From the NCBI RefSeq assembly GCF_003312875.1, contig NZ_CP015163.1, positions 7,068,001-7,132,000 on the forward strand: a DNA stretch of 64,000 nucleotides, given 5' to 3'. The translations under genes were made by a program, and so were the position numbers. Each line of letters begins with the position of its first letter. The stretch's first letter is position 1. This DNA comes from Amycolatopsis albispora (GTDB taxonomy: Bacteria > Actinomycetota > Actinomycetes > Mycobacteriales > Pseudonocardiaceae). The notes beneath the pieces were generated by a model, which ran no database searches, was not told the DNA's origin, and was given only the letters and a program-made list of their open reading frames with translations. Shown in pieces: positions 43,631-53,283 of this stretch.

Positions 43631-44733
43631 CGAACCGCCTCCATCAGCACTCGCACCACTTGTTCCTGTTGTGCCGCGGTGATCTCCGGGAAAAGCGGGA
43701 TCGACAGCAGCTGCCCGGCCAGCCGTTCGGTGACCGGGAAAGCACCCGGCCGGTGGCCGAGCGAAGCGAAGGCGGGCGTGAGGTGCACCGGCGTCGGGTA
43801 GTGGATGCCCGCGCCGATCCCGTTGGCCTGCAGGTGCGCGAGGACCCGGTCGCGCTCGGCGACCCGCAGCACGTACAGGTGCCACACGGGTTCGTTGCCC
43901 GGCAGCACCTCCGGCGGCTGGACCTCCGGAACGTCGCGCAGCAGCACCGAATACCGCGCGGCGGCGGCGCGGCGTGCCGCGTTCCACCCGGCGAGCCGGC
44001 GCAGTTTCGCCGACAGCACCACGGCCTGGAGGGTGTCCAGGCGGCTGTTGAAGCCGAGCGTCGTGTGCTCGTACTTCCGCGGGGAGCCGTGCTCCCGCAG
44101 CAGCCTGACGCGTTCGGCGATCCCGGCGTCCCGCGTCAGCACGGCACCGCCGTCCCCGTAGGCGCCGAGGTTCTTGCCCGGGTAGAAGCTGGTCGCCGCG
44201 ACGTCACCGAGTCCTCCGGCGACCACGCCGTGACGCCGGGCGCCCTGCGCCTGCGCGGCGTCCTCGACCACGAACGCCCCGGCGGCCCGCGCGATCGGCA
44301 GGATGTCCTCGACCGCCGCGGTCTGCCCGTACAGGTGCACCGGCAGGATCGCCTTGGTGCGCGGGGTGATCCGCGCGGCGAGCAGGTCCGGGTCGAGCAG
44401 CGCGGTCCGCTCGTCGACGTCCACCAGCACGGGCGTGGCGCCGGTGCGCGCCACCGCTTCGGCGGTCGCGATGAAGGTGTTCGCCGGGAGCACGCACTCG
44501 TCACCGGGGCCGACGCCCAGCGCCCGCAGCGAAAGCTCGATCGCGTCCGTGCCGTTGCCGACCGCGGCGCAGTGCGCCACCCCGGAGAACGCGGCGAACT
44601 CGGCCTCGAACGCGGCGACCTGCGGACCACCGACAAACGCGGTGGCCTTGAGCACCGCCGCCCAGCCGTCGGCGACCTCGTCGGCCACCTGCCGGTGCTG
44701 CGCGGCCAGGTCGACCAGGGGGATTCCGCTCAT
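43627..44733 (-). CDS. DegT/DnrJ/EryC1-family sugar aminotransferase (WbpE-like)
   Basis: The 368-residue product is a PLP-dependent sugar-nucleotide aminotransferase. SFYPGKNLGAYGDGGAV holds the Schiff-base Lys (about residue 187), and VVEDAAQAQGARRHG (about 150-165) the PLP-contacting Asp. It likely converts a 3-keto-uronic acid nucleotide to the 3-amino sugar using glutamate, as WbpE does; the adjacent WbpD-like gene and the WbpB-like oxidoreductase at 54243 support this. The ATG at 44733 is preceded by GAGGGCAG, and the stop overlaps the next gene. Confidence 0.88.
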   Translation of the reverse strand: MSGIPLVDLAAQHRQVADEVADGWAAVLKATAFVGGPQVAAFEAEFAAFSGVAHCAAVGNGTDAIELSLRALGVGPGDECVLPANTFIATAEAVARTGATPVLVDVDERTALLDPDLLAARITPRTKAILPVHLYGQTAAVEDILPIARAAGAFVVEDAAQAQGARRHGVVAGGLGDVAATSFYPGKNLGAYGDGGAVLTRDAGIAERVRLLREHGSPRKYEHTTLGFNSRLDTLQAVVLSAKLRRLAGWNAARRAAAARYSVLLRDVPEVQPPEVLPGNEPVWHLYVLRVAERDRVLAHLQANGIGAGIHYPTPVHLTPAFASLGHRPGAFPVTERLAGQLLSIPLFPEITAAQQEQVVRVLMEAVR

Positions 44734-45986
44734 CTGACTGCCCTCTCGCGGGAAAGAACCGGGTTGGCGTTGGCGTCGTCGGTGCGGGCCGTGCCACGCA
44801 GGCCCTGGTACTTGCGGTGCAGCTTGTAACCGAGCAGCCCGGCGGCGCTGCGGGCCGCGTCGGCGGCGAGCGGGCCGAGCGGTCGCGGCCCGTACCGCGC
44901 GGCGGTGTACTCGCGTTCGAGCAGCTCGGCCGCGCCACGCAGGCTGAACCGCTCGAGCACCAGCTCCCGCGAGAACGCGCCGAGTTCCTGGCGCAGCACG
45001 GGATTGGCGATCACGTGGTCGAGCGTGTCCCGCAGCCCGGGCACCCCGGACCCGCGCGACCCCGGCCCCTGCCCGTACCACCCGGCGGACAGGAAGCGTG
45101 GTGCCGTCTCGCGGGTCAGCAGCTCGCTGAACCCGCGCTCGCCGACCACCACCAGCGGCTTGCCGAACGACATCCCGCGCAGCGCCGAGCCGCCCTGCCC
45201 GACCAGCACGTCCGCGGCGGCGTAGGCGGGTCGCGGGTCGCTGATCTCGCCGGTCAGCACCACCACGCGCGACCTGGCCAGCTCGTTCGCGCGTGCCGCG
45301 CGCACCTCGACCTCATCGCGGCTGCGGCCGTCGCCGACGATCACCAGCTGCACCTTCCGGCCCGCCACGGCGAGTTCCCCGACCGCGTCACACGCGGCGA
45401 GCAGGCCTTCGAGCTTCAGCTCCGGCACCAGGCGGCAGATCATCGCCAGCAGCGGCACCGCCGGGTCGAGCCCGTGCTCCTCGCGGAACGACGTCTCCAG
45501 CTCCGGCCGGTCGGCGTCGGTGTCGACCGGCGGTTCGAGCAGCGTGACCCGCCGGTGCCCGGCGGCGAGCGCGGCCGCCCTGATCTCCTCGGTGCCCACG
45601 GTCATCGGCACCGTGCGCGGGAAGAACGGCACCACCGACATCGACATCACGGTGGCGAAAACCGCGGTGTTCCGCCGGGTCGGGTTGGACACTGTGGCCG
45701 CCAAGGCCTCCAGCACCGGCGGCCACTCGTGCCCGTGCACCACGTCGATGCCCAGATCGTCGATCAACGAGCCGATCCGCCGCGCCACCGAGGCCGACGG
45801 ACGACGGCGGTGCAGGGGGATCTCGACGTGCGGCAGTCGCAGTTCATGCACGTGGTCGACCAGCGGACCCGGCTCGGACAACACCGTCACTTCGTGCCCG
45901 AGGTCGCGCACGGCCCCGGCCAGCTGCAGCGCGTTGAGCTGCGAGCCGCCGATCTCCATCGCGTGCGGGTAGACCAGCACCCTCAC
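44730..45986 (-). CDS. Glycosyltransferase, GT-B fold (GT4-like)
   Basis: The 418-residue product starts VRVLVYPHAMEIGGSQLNAL, the GT4-type N-terminal Gly-rich entry, and later has VQLVIVGDGRSRDEVE and a donor-site part with VLVGQGGSALRGMSFGKPLVVVGERGFSELL (about 275-305). A helical, basic C-terminus follows. The GTG start at 45986 overlaps the stop of the upstream acetyltransferase gene (GTGA). It probably adds one sugar to the EPS unit from a nucleotide donor; specificity is unknown. Confidence 0.87.
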   Translation of the reverse strand: MRVLVYPHAMEIGGSQLNALQLAGAVRDLGHEVTVLSEPGPLVDHVHELRLPHVEIPLHRRRPSASVARRIGSLIDDLGIDVVHGHEWPPVLEALAATVSNPTRRNTAVFATVMSMSVVPFFPRTVPMTVGTEEIRAAALAAGHRRVTLLEPPVDTDADRPELETSFREEHGLDPAVPLLAMICRLVPELKLEGLLAACDAVGELAVAGRKVQLVIVGDGRSRDEVEVRAARANELARSRVVVLTGEISDPRPAYAAADVLVGQGGSALRGMSFGKPLVVVGERGFSELLTRETAPRFLSAGWYGQGPGSRGSGVPGLRDTLDHVIANPVLRQELGAFSRELVLERFSLRGAAELLEREYTAARYGPRPLGPLAADAARSAAGLLGYKLHRKYQGLRGTARTDDANANPVLSRERAVR

Positions 45987-46621
45987 TTTTCCCCCAGTGG
46001 TCTCGCCGGTACGCCTGCCCAGGTCTGCCCGGCCGGCACGTCGGTGAGCACCACCGAGCCCATGCCGATCACCGCGCCCTCGCCGATCTTGGTGAACTCG
46101 CGGACCAGCGCGCCCTGGCCCAGGTACGCGCACTGTCCGATGTGGACGCCACCGGCGAGCACCGCCCGCGCGGCGAAGCAGCTGTGGTCGCCGACCTCGT
46201 CGTCGTGGGTGAACACCACGTGCGGCATGGCCAGCACGTGCCTGCCGACCCGCTGCGGCGCGGTCACCACCACGCCCGCGAACAGGATCGAGCCCGCGCC
46301 GACCTCCGTGCCGGGAGCCAGTGACGCGGCCGGGTGCACCACGGTGGCGTAGCGCTCGTCGGGCAGGTCCAGCCGGGCGGCGATGTCCCGGCGCGCGAAC
46401 GGCCGCCGGACGTTGGCCACGCAGATGACCACCGCCGCGTCCGGCATCTCGTGGACCAAAGTGGACGGTCCGAGCACCCGCAACCCGTCGATGCGGGTGC
46501 CGTGCGTGGCGGGGTTGTCGTCGAGCGCGCCGAGCGGGTGCCAGTCCGTCCCGGCCCGCACCGCGGCGAGCGTCTCGCGGGCCAGGCCACCGGCGCCCAC
46601 GAGCAGCAGCGGCCGCCTCAT
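45983..46621 (-). CDS. PglD/NeuD-type sugar N-acetyltransferase
   Basis: The 212-residue product has an N-terminal Rossmann-like nucleotide-sugar part (PLLLVGAGGLARETLAAV, about residues 4-21) and a C-terminal left-handed beta-helix (LAPGTEVGAGSILFAGVVVT, AVIGMGSVVLTDVPAGQTWAGVPARPL). This is the PglD/NeuD plan, an enzyme that acetylates 4-amino or related amino-sugar nucleotides. With the DegT-family gene just upstream it suggests a second N-acetylated amino sugar in the EPS. Overlaps of four bases on both sides place it in the operon. Confidence 0.85.
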   Translation of the reverse strand: MRRPLLLVGAGGLARETLAAVRAGTDWHPLGALDDNPATHGTRIDGLRVLGPSTLVHEMPDAAVVICVANVRRPFARRDIAARLDLPDERYATVVHPAASLAPGTEVGAGSILFAGVVVTAPQRVGRHVLAMPHVVFTHDDEVGDHSCFAARAVLAGGVHIGQCAYLGQGALVREFTKIGEGAVIGMGSVVLTDVPAGQTWAGVPARPLGEK

Positions 46622-47745
46622 CGGCTGGCCACCGGGTGCAGCGCGGCGGCGAGCGTGCCTACGACGTACCGCTGGTCCTCTGCGGTGAGTTCGTGGTGCA
46701 GCGGCAGGATCAGCGAATGCCGCGTGAGCCGTTCGGTGACCGGCAGCGGGACGTGCGCGTGCCCGGCGTAGGCCGGTTCCAGGTGTGACGCCATGATCCC
46801 GCGACGCGCCGAGATCCCGGCTTCGGCCAGCGTGCCGAGCAGCGCGTTGCGGTCCACGCGCTCGTCGAGCAGCACCCAGAACGTCTGGTAGTTCGTCTTG
46901 CCGTATGCGGGATCACGCAGCGGCCGCACGCCGGGCACGTCGGCCAGCAGTTCGTGGTACCGCGCCGCCAGCGACCGCCGATGCGCCACCAGCGCCTCCA
47001 GCCGGGTCAGCTGCACCAGGCCCATCGCCGCCTGGATGTCGGTCATCCGGTAGTTGAACGCGGTCTCCAGGTACTGCTCGACGATCGCGGTGCCCGCCGC
47101 GTGCCGGTCCGCCGCCGACACGCTCATCCCGTGCTCACGCAGCCGCCGCAGGCGCGCGGCCAGTTCGGCGTCGTCGGTGGTGAGCATGCCGCCCTCGCCG
47201 GTGGTCAGCAGCTTGCGCGGGTGGAACGACCACGCGGCGAGCGGGGCGCCCGCGCCGACCTGGTGGCCGAGATAGGTCGAGCCGGCCGCGCAGGCGGCGT
47301 CCTCGAGCACCGGGATGCTGCCGCACAACCGGCGCAGCGCGTCCACGTCGGCGGGCACGCCGCCCTGGTGCACGGCCAGCACCGCCTTGGTGCGCGTGGT
47401 CAGCACTTCGTCCACAGTGGACGCCGTGAGGTTGCCGGTCAGCGCGTCCACGTCGGCGAACACCGGGTCCGCGCCGCAGTAGCGCACCGCGTTGGCGGTG
47501 GCGATGAAGCTGAACGAGGGCACCACCACCTCGTCACCCGGCCCCACCCCGATGGCGTGCAGCGCCAGGTGCAGCGCCGTGGTGCACGACGAGACCGCGA
47601 CACCGTGCGCGGCACCGACCCTGGCCGCGAACGCCCGCTCGAACTCGGCCACCTTGGGGCCCTGCGCGACCCAGCCGGAGCGCACGACCGCCGCCACGGC
47701 GTCGGCCTCCTCGTCCCCCAGCATCGGCCGCATCACCGGAATCAC
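46618..47745 (-). CDS. DegT/DnrJ/EryC1-family sugar aminotransferase (second)
   Basis: The 375-residue product has VLEDAACAAGSTYLGH and the PLP-Lys segment SFHPRKLLTTGEGGML (Lys about residue 177), typical of aminotransferases such as PglE and ArnB that act on 4-keto-6-deoxy sugars. Next to a PglD-like acetyltransferase it likely produces an N-acetylated 4-amino sugar; the matching 4,6-dehydratase is not in the window. The GTG at 47745 is preceded by AGGGAGG, which decides the start, and it overlaps the previous stop (GTGA). Confidence 0.88.
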   Translation of the reverse strand: MIPVMRPMLGDEEADAVAAVVRSGWVAQGPKVAEFERAFAARVGAAHGVAVSSCTTALHLALHAIGVGPGDEVVVPSFSFIATANAVRYCGADPVFADVDALTGNLTASTVDEVLTTRTKAVLAVHQGGVPADVDALRRLCGSIPVLEDAACAAGSTYLGHQVGAGAPLAAWSFHPRKLLTTGEGGMLTTDDAELAARLRRLREHGMSVSAADRHAAGTAIVEQYLETAFNYRMTDIQAAMGLVQLTRLEALVAHRRSLAARYHELLADVPGVRPLRDPAYGKTNYQTFWVLLDERVDRNALLGTLAEAGISARRGIMASHLEPAYAGHAHVPLPVTERLTRHSLILPLHHELTAEDQRYVVGTLAAALHPVASR

Positions 47746-48908
47746 GTGGTTCCCTCCCTGATCTCCAGCAGTTCCACCAGGTGGGCCGCGCGGGCGGCCC
47801 ACGAATGCCGGCGAGCGAACGCGCGCCGCGCCGCCACCCGCGCCCGGGTGGGCGAGGTGGCCAGCGCGTCGAGCACCCCGAGCGCGAACGAATCGGCGTC
47901 GCCGGTGATCTCCAGTTCCCGGAACTCGGCCTGCAGCCGCCTGCTGGCCGGGAGGTCCGTGCTCACCACGGGCAGGCCCGCGGCGAGGTATTCGAGCGTC
48001 TTCAACGGAAAGGACGCGCGGTTGAACGCGGTGTCCGCGTACGGGGTGAGCCCGACGCCGAACCGCGCGAGGCAGGGCAGCAGCCGCTCGAACGGCACCG
48101 GCCCGGTGTGGTGCACGTTGTCCCGCGCGAGCAGCGCGCCGACCCGTTCCGGCTGCCAGCCGGGCGCCCGCGGGCCGACCAGCAGCAGCCCCACCCCGGT
48201 GTCCGCGACCGCCTCCAGCAACCGCAGGTCGATCCGGTCGGACAGCTGCCCGCACAATCCGGCGATCTTGTCCGGGAAGCCCGGCGGCAGCTCGATCGGC
48301 GTCACCGCGTCGATCCCGGCGTAGGCGCCGGGATCGACCCCGTTGGGGAAGACCACCGGGGTCACGCCGTGGTCCCGCCAGCGCGCGGCGAGCTCCGGCC
48401 CGACCGCGAGCACCACGTCCGCCCTGGCCAGGTTCCGCCGCTCACCGGCCACGACCTGCTGGACGTCGATGCCCATCAGCTCGGCACCGGCCACCCAGTC
48501 GTCGGTGCCGTAGAGCACCTTCGTCACGCCCGCGCCCCACCGCCCCAGCACGTCGTGCGTAGAGCACGCGATCACCGTGTCCGGCCACCGCCGCAGTCCG
48601 CGCAGCACCCGGCGGAGCTGCGCGCGCACCAGCGGCCAGGTGGTGGCGCGCACGCCCGGCCGCGACAGGCCCGGCAGGGCGACCGGGGTCAGCCGGGTCA
48701 GCCGGTCGGAAACCGGCCGTGACCGCGGTCGCCACCGCCTGCCCTCCCCGGCGAGCCCGCGGTACCGCGCGGGCGTGGCCGGGGAAACCGGCGGATCCAC
48801 CCACAGCACGTCCGTGTGCGCGGTGAGGGCCTCGGCGAGCTGGCGCTCCGAGCCCTTCACCCCGTCCCACGGCACGCCCGAGACGAGGACCGTCAGCCGC
48901 CCCGTCAT
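47742..48908 (-). CDS. Glycosyltransferase, GT-B fold
   Basis: The 388-residue product begins LTVLVSGVPWDGVKGSERQLAEAL. Its C-terminal donor domain has GLLLVGPRAPGWQPERVGALL and FGVGLTPYADTAFNRASFPLKTLEYLAAGLPVVSTDLPASRRLQ, with the conserved Glu of GT-B enzymes in KTLEYLAAG (about residue 304). It resembles TuaH-type and other EPS-cluster transferases. The ATG overlaps the stop of the large upstream gene by four bases. Confidence 0.87.
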   Translation of the reverse strand: MTGRLTVLVSGVPWDGVKGSERQLAEALTAHTDVLWVDPPVSPATPARYRGLAGEGRRWRPRSRPVSDRLTRLTPVALPGLSRPGVRATTWPLVRAQLRRVLRGLRRWPDTVIACSTHDVLGRWGAGVTKVLYGTDDWVAGAELMGIDVQQVVAGERRNLARADVVLAVGPELAARWRDHGVTPVVFPNGVDPGAYAGIDAVTPIELPPGFPDKIAGLCGQLSDRIDLRLLEAVADTGVGLLLVGPRAPGWQPERVGALLARDNVHHTGPVPFERLLPCLARFGVGLTPYADTAFNRASFPLKTLEYLAAGLPVVSTDLPASRRLQAEFRELEITGDADSFALGVLDALATSPTRARVAARRAFARRHSWAARAAHLVELLEIREGTT

Positions 48909-51900
48909 GGAGCCGGCTGCCAGACCACGTCGACCCAGTAGTTCGCACCGCGGAACGAGGACTGCGGGAAGCCCGGCCCGACGTGGTAAACGCCGTTGGG
49001 CGTGTCACCGCCGGTCGCGCCCGCGGTCAGCGGCGTGCTGGTCACCGCGGTCCGCTCGAAGTAGCTCCCGTCGGCCGAGTAGTGGCCGTTGGGCGCGGTG
49101 TACGACGCGATGTAGGACTCACCGGCCTGGATGCCCACCGGGGTGGCGAACAGCAGGGTCTGCCAGCCCGTCGCGGTTTCGTTCACGAAGGTCCCGCTGG
49201 CCACCAGCTGACCGCCCGCGGTCCACAGGCTGCCGGTGTGCGTGCCGGTGTTGCCCGGTCCCTTGTAGAACTTCACCCCGGTGACCGTGCCCGGCACCGA
49301 CGAGCTGAACCGGACGCCCAGCTCGTACGAGCCGCTGTCGTTCTCCGCCTGGACCGTCGGCACGGTGGCCGCCGAGAACAGCGAGCACGGGCAGCTCGGC
49401 GTGGTTGTGGTGGTGAACGACCAGGTGGTCGGCGACGGCATGGCGTTGCCGTTGGCGTCGGCCACCTTCAGGTTCGCCGTGTAGGTGGTGCCGGGCGCGA
49501 GCCGGGCCGACGGCGTCCAGGTGACCGTCTTCTGGTCGGCGGACAGCGACGCCGTGCCGGACAGCTTCGCCAATCCCGGGTCCTGCAGGGTGAACTGCAC
49601 GCTGGACGGGTCGATCGGCTCGTTGAAGGTGGCGCTGACCGCAGAGGTCAACGGCACGTTCGTGGCTGCCGACGCCGGGGTGCGGCCGGTGACCGCGGGC
49701 GGCGTGGTGTCGCCGTTGAGGCCGTTCTGGAAGATCACGTCGACCCAGTAGTTCGTCGAACCCCACGAGTTCTGCGGGAAGCCGCCACCGGCGCCGTAGC
49801 GGTAGACGCCGTTGCCGCCGTCGACCCCTTCACCGAGCGCGCGGATGCCGCCGTAGTCGGCACCGGTGTCGCGGAAGAACGCATTGTCCCCGGCGTAGTG
49901 CCCGTTCGGCGCGTAGTACGAGACCACGTAGGTGGTGTTCGCCTGCACCTCGACCGGCGAGCTGAACATCAGCGTCTGCCAGCCGACCGCGCTCTCGTTG
50001 ACGAAGGTGCCGGTGCGCAGCGGCTGCCCGGCGGCGTTCCACAGCGTGCCGGTGTGCGTGCCGGTGTTGCCCGGTCCTTTGTAGAACCGCACGCCGAGCA
50101 CGTTGCCCTTGCCGTCGAAGCGCACTTTCGTGCCCAGCTCGACCGGCGACGAGTCGTGCGGATCGGCCTTGTTCACCGGGTGGGTGAAGTCGTCCCAGAC
50201 CGTGCACGGGCAGGCCGCCGGGCGTGGTGATCCGGTGGTGAACTGCCACTGCACCGGCTGGGCCGCGTTGCCGGCGGCGTCCGAGGCACGCACGGTCGCG
50301 GTGTAGACCGTGCCCGCGTCCAGCGCCAGCGACGGGGTGAAGGTCACCTTGCCGCCGGTGACGGACACCGAACCCGGCTCGGTGCCGCCCGGGTAGGTCA
50401 GCGAGAACTGCACGGTGCTCGGCGCGACGTTCTCGTCGAAGGTGACCGACACCGGCGGGCTCGCGGTCTTCACCGAGGTCTCCCCGGCCAGCGGCGCGGT
50501 GTTCAGCAGCATCGGCGCGCGCGTGTCCGGGCCGGGATCGAGCGCCCACACCACGTCCACCCAGTAGTTCGTGTCCTGGTAGCTGGACTGCGGGAAGCCG
50601 GGACCGCCGCCCTTGAACACCCCGTTCGGGCCGTCCACGCCGCTCTTGAGCGCGGTCAGCGGATCGAGCGAGACGCCGTTGTTGGTGAAGGTGAAGTTGT
50701 CCGCGCTGTACCGCCCGTTGGGCGCGTAGTACGAGGCCACGTAGGTGACTCCGGCGGTCACCGGTACCGAAGTCGGCAGGGTCAGCGTCTGCCAGCCCGT
50801 CGCCGTTTCGTTGGTGAACGTGCCGGTGCCGAGCAGCTGCCCGTCCTTGGTCCACAGGCTGCCGGTGTGCGTGCCGGTGTTGCCCTGTCCTTTGTAGAAC
50901 TTGATGCCGCGCACGTAACCGTCGGCCGAGGCACGCCACTTCACGCCGACCTCGATCGCGCCCGCGTCGTTGGCCGCCGGATTGGCCGGGGCCATCTGCG
51001 GGGTCCAGATGCTGCACGGGCAGGTCCGCGTGTTGACCGTGATCACCCGCGACACCGGTGGCGACAGGTTCGCCGAGTCGTCCACCGCGCGCACCTTGAC
51101 CGTCGGCGTGCCCGAGGTGGCCGGGGTGAACCTGTACTGCCAGCTGGTGGTGCCCGCGGTCCACAGGCCCGGGTGCCAGGTGGCGCCGTCGTCCACCGAG
51201 ACCTCGACCCCGGCCACCTTGCCCGCGGCGTCGGTGACCGTGCCGGCGATGGTGTAGTCGGTGCCGACCGTGGTCGGCGGCGCGCTGGTGATGGCCACCA
51301 CCGGCGGCGTGGTGTCGGTGCTGGCGGTGGCCGCGACCAGGCCCGCCATCAGCGTGGTCGGCTGCACGCCCATGTCCGCCAGCAGGTTCACGGTGGCCTG
51401 CTGGATCGCCGGGTCGGCGGTCTGGTCGTGCTCTCCGAATGCGTGCTCGTTGTCCAGTCCCCAGGCCCACTGCACGGTCCCGGCGCCGAAGACCAGCGAG
51501 CCGCTGGGGTGCCGGTACAGCGTCAGCGCGTGCGTTTTGGTGCCGGAGCCGTATTCGTCCCCTTCGTTCTGGAGCACCCAGAACCCGTCCATGGTCACCG
51601 TGGTGCGGGACAGCTGTGCCGTGCCGGGCGGGGTGAACCCGTTGTCCTCCACGGAATTCCACTCGTAGCCGAGCGTGCCCGGCTGGAAGGTGTACACGTC
51701 ACCGGCGGGCTTCTGCGCCACCGCGGTGTTGCGCCAGAGGCGCATCTTGCCGTACGCCGACGGCACGGTGAGCGAGTCCTCCCGCTTGCCGTTGACGGTG
51801 AAAATGTTGCCCAGCAAGGCGTTCTCCGGCCTGCCACCGTCCGACGGCGGGCTGTAGCGGGCGTCGCGCCAGGTGCCGGTCCAGTCCGGGTGCGGATCGA

Positions 51901-53014
51901 TCTTGCCGTCGTGCTTGGTCTCCTTGTAGCAGACCACGGTGCGCCAGTCGGTCGGCGTGCCCGCGATGCTCGGCTCCCAGCGGGTCTTCCAGAACACCTC
52001 GTTGCCGGTCATGAAGGCCAGGTGCACTCCGGCGTCGCGGGCGGCCTCCACCTGGGACCGCTGCTCCTTCGACCAGTACTCGTCGTGCCCGACGGCCATG
52101 AACACCTGGTGGTTCTTGATCAGGCGGCCGCGCCGGGCGGTGTCCACGTCGGTGGTGTAGCTCAGGTCGTAACCGTTGCGCTCCATGAACTTCAACATGG
52201 GGTACTCGGCGTTGAAGATGAAGTTCTCGTCGCCCTGGCCGTAGAGCGGGCGGTTGTAGCTGACCTTGTACGCCGAGCCCTGCGGGCCGGGCCCGGTCGG
52301 ATTGGCCGGCTGGCCCGGGGCCGGCTCGTCGTAGGTGGTGTAGTACAGGCTGTTCCCGGCGCGGTTCGGGCCGTTGCCGTAGGTGTTGTAGGCCTGCCAG
52401 GTTGAGTCCGAGGTCTGGAACAGGATCTTCGAGGTGCTCGCGTCGTCGCGGACGACAAAGGCGATCTCGTTCTCCGGCGGGTTGCTGGCCAATTCCTCCG
52501 GCGTCAGGTTGTTCCGGCGCAGCACCGCGTAGTACAGCCCAGAGGTGGCGTTCGCGGGCACGGTCCAGGTCACCGACGGCGCCCAGTTGCCGCAGTCGAG
52601 CAGCCCGGTCGGATCGGTCAGGCAGGCGGGCTGCGACTGGCCGGTGTTCCTGGTCGCGGTGCCCAGGTACCGCGCGCCCTTGCCCTGGTACCAGCCCAGC
52701 CGGTAGATGGTCACGGTGTAACCGGGTGCGGCCGTTTTGATCTTGAAGGTGACCGTGGAACCCGGGGTCGCGCTGATGTCGGTGGTGAACCCGGCGATGG
52801 TGTCGTCGAAGTTCGTGACCTGCCAGTCGTCGGTGCCGGTGGCTTCGTTCTCACAGGCGATCTTGTTCGCGCAGGCCGCCTGCGCCTGCGCCAGCGCGCC
52901 GAACGGGACCGGGGCGGCCACCAGGCAGCCCGCGAGCACGAACAGCACCGCGGCCAGCAGCAGCGGCCGCAACGGCCGCACCCGGCCGCGCTCCCCCGTG
53001 GAATGGGCGTGCAT
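48905..53014 (-). CDS. Large secreted protein with three DUF4082 domains
   Basis: The 1369-residue product has a signal sequence with a possible lipobox (LAGC, Cys about 30) and a further ALAQA cleavage-like site. Residues about 50-545 form a large folded part resembling the C-terminal domain of N,N-dimethylformamidase-type proteins (TSDSTWQAYNTYGNG, MAVGHDEYWSKEQRSQVEAARD). An Ig-like domain lies near 565-655. Three DUF4082 domains follow, each opening with CPC and carrying KFYKGPGNTGTHTG-like repeats, at about 660-825, 935-1093 and 1208-1369, with Ig-like (Big_5-type) linkers between. It is probably a surface protein that binds carbohydrate; no enzyme activity can be claimed. First gene of the long minus-strand operon, with an ECF-type promoter upstream. 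Confidence 0.85.
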   Translation of the reverse strand: MHAHSTGERGRVRPLRPLLLAAVLFVLAGCLVAAPVPFGALAQAQAACANKIACENEATGTDDWQVTNFDDTIAGFTTDISATPGSTVTFKIKTAAPGYTVTIYRLGWYQGKGARYLGTATRNTGQSQPACLTDPTGLLDCGNWAPSVTWTVPANATSGLYYAVLRRNNLTPEELASNPPENEIAFVVRDDASTSKILFQTSDSTWQAYNTYGNGPNRAGNSLYYTTYDEPAPGQPANPTGPGPQGSAYKVSYNRPLYGQGDENFIFNAEYPMLKFMERNGYDLSYTTDVDTARRGRLIKNHQVFMAVGHDEYWSKEQRSQVEAARDAGVHLAFMTGNEVFWKTRWEPSIAGTPTDWRTVVCYKETKHDGKIDPHPDWTGTWRDARYSPPSDGGRPENALLGNIFTVNGKREDSLTVPSAYGKMRLWRNTAVAQKPAGDVYTFQPGTLGYEWNSVEDNGFTPPGTAQLSRTTVTMDGFWVLQNEGDEYGSGTKTHALTLYRHPSGSLVFGAGTVQWAWGLDNEHAFGEHDQTADPAIQQATVNLLADMGVQPTTLMAGLVAATASTDTTPPVVAITSAPPTTVGTDYTIAGTVTDAAGKVAGVEVSVDDGATWHPGLWTAGTTSWQYRFTPATSGTPTVKVRAVDDSANLSPPVSRVITVNTRTCPCSIWTPQMAPANPAANDAGAIEVGVKWRASADGYVRGIKFYKGQGNTGTHTGSLWTKDGQLLGTGTFTNETATGWQTLTLPTSVPVTAGVTYVASYYAPNGRYSADNFTFTNNGVSLDPLTALKSGVDGPNGVFKGGGPGFPQSSYQDTNYWVDVVWALDPGPDTRAPMLLNTAPLAGETSVKTASPPVSVTFDENVAPSTVQFSLTYPGGTEPGSVSVTGGKVTFTPSLALDAGTVYTATVRASDAAGNAAQPVQWQFTTGSPRPAACPCTVWDDFTHPVNKADPHDSSPVELGTKVRFDGKGNVLGVRFYKGPGNTGTHTGTLWNAAGQPLRTGTFVNESAVGWQTLMFSSPVEVQANTTYVVSYYAPNGHYAGDNAFFRDTGADYGGIRALGEGVDGGNGVYRYGAGGGFPQNSWGSTNYWVDVIFQNGLNGDTTPPAVTGRTPASAATNVPLTSAVSATFNEPIDPSSVQFTLQDPGLAKLSGTASLSADQKTVTWTPSARLAPGTTYTANLKVADANGNAMPSPTTWSFTTTTTPSCPCSLFSAATVPTVQAENDSGSYELGVRFSSSVPGTVTGVKFYKGPGNTGTHTGSLWTAGGQLVASGTFVNETATGWQTLLFATPVGIQAGESYIASYTAPNGHYSADGSYFERTAVTSTPLTAGATGGDTPNGVYHVGPGFPQSSFRGANYWVDVVWQPAP

Positions 53015-53102
53015 GGTCCTGCCTTCCGTTCAAAGGGAGGTCAACCGGCACCGGCGAGAAAACGCGGTGGTCAGACGCCCAGCTGTATCTGACAAAAGCG
53101 GA

Positions 53103-53129
53103 ATCGAGGCGGCCTCGAGTGTTGTTACA
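53103..53129 (-). promoter_or_regulatory. Putative ECF sigma-factor promoter (SigD/BldN type) of the DUF4082 operon
   Basis: On the minus strand TGTAAC - 17 nt - CGAT. The spacer contains the palindrome CGAGGCCGCCTCG. The start codon lies about 80 bases downstream of the predicted initiation point. The region 53015-53283 has no gene; besides this element I see only the 3' flank of the next minus-strand gene. Confidence 0.55.
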
Positions 53130-53283
53130 GCGATCCGGGCTTGCTCACGCTATTGGGCAGTCGCAATTCCATAACGCCCGGACCGGCGAGGAAAGCACTA
53201 CATAACGTAATGACGAAAAGCAGTAAAGCGGCCGAACAGGTAGGAAATCACGCGCGTCCCGCGAAAACCGCGGCCGGTCCCGC

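Noticed and set aside
49220..50910. Three spaced DNA repeats of about 60 bp, possible mobile-element traces
   Set aside because: They code for the conserved KFYKGPGNTGTHTG part of the three DUF4082 domains; the spacing equals the domain spacing.
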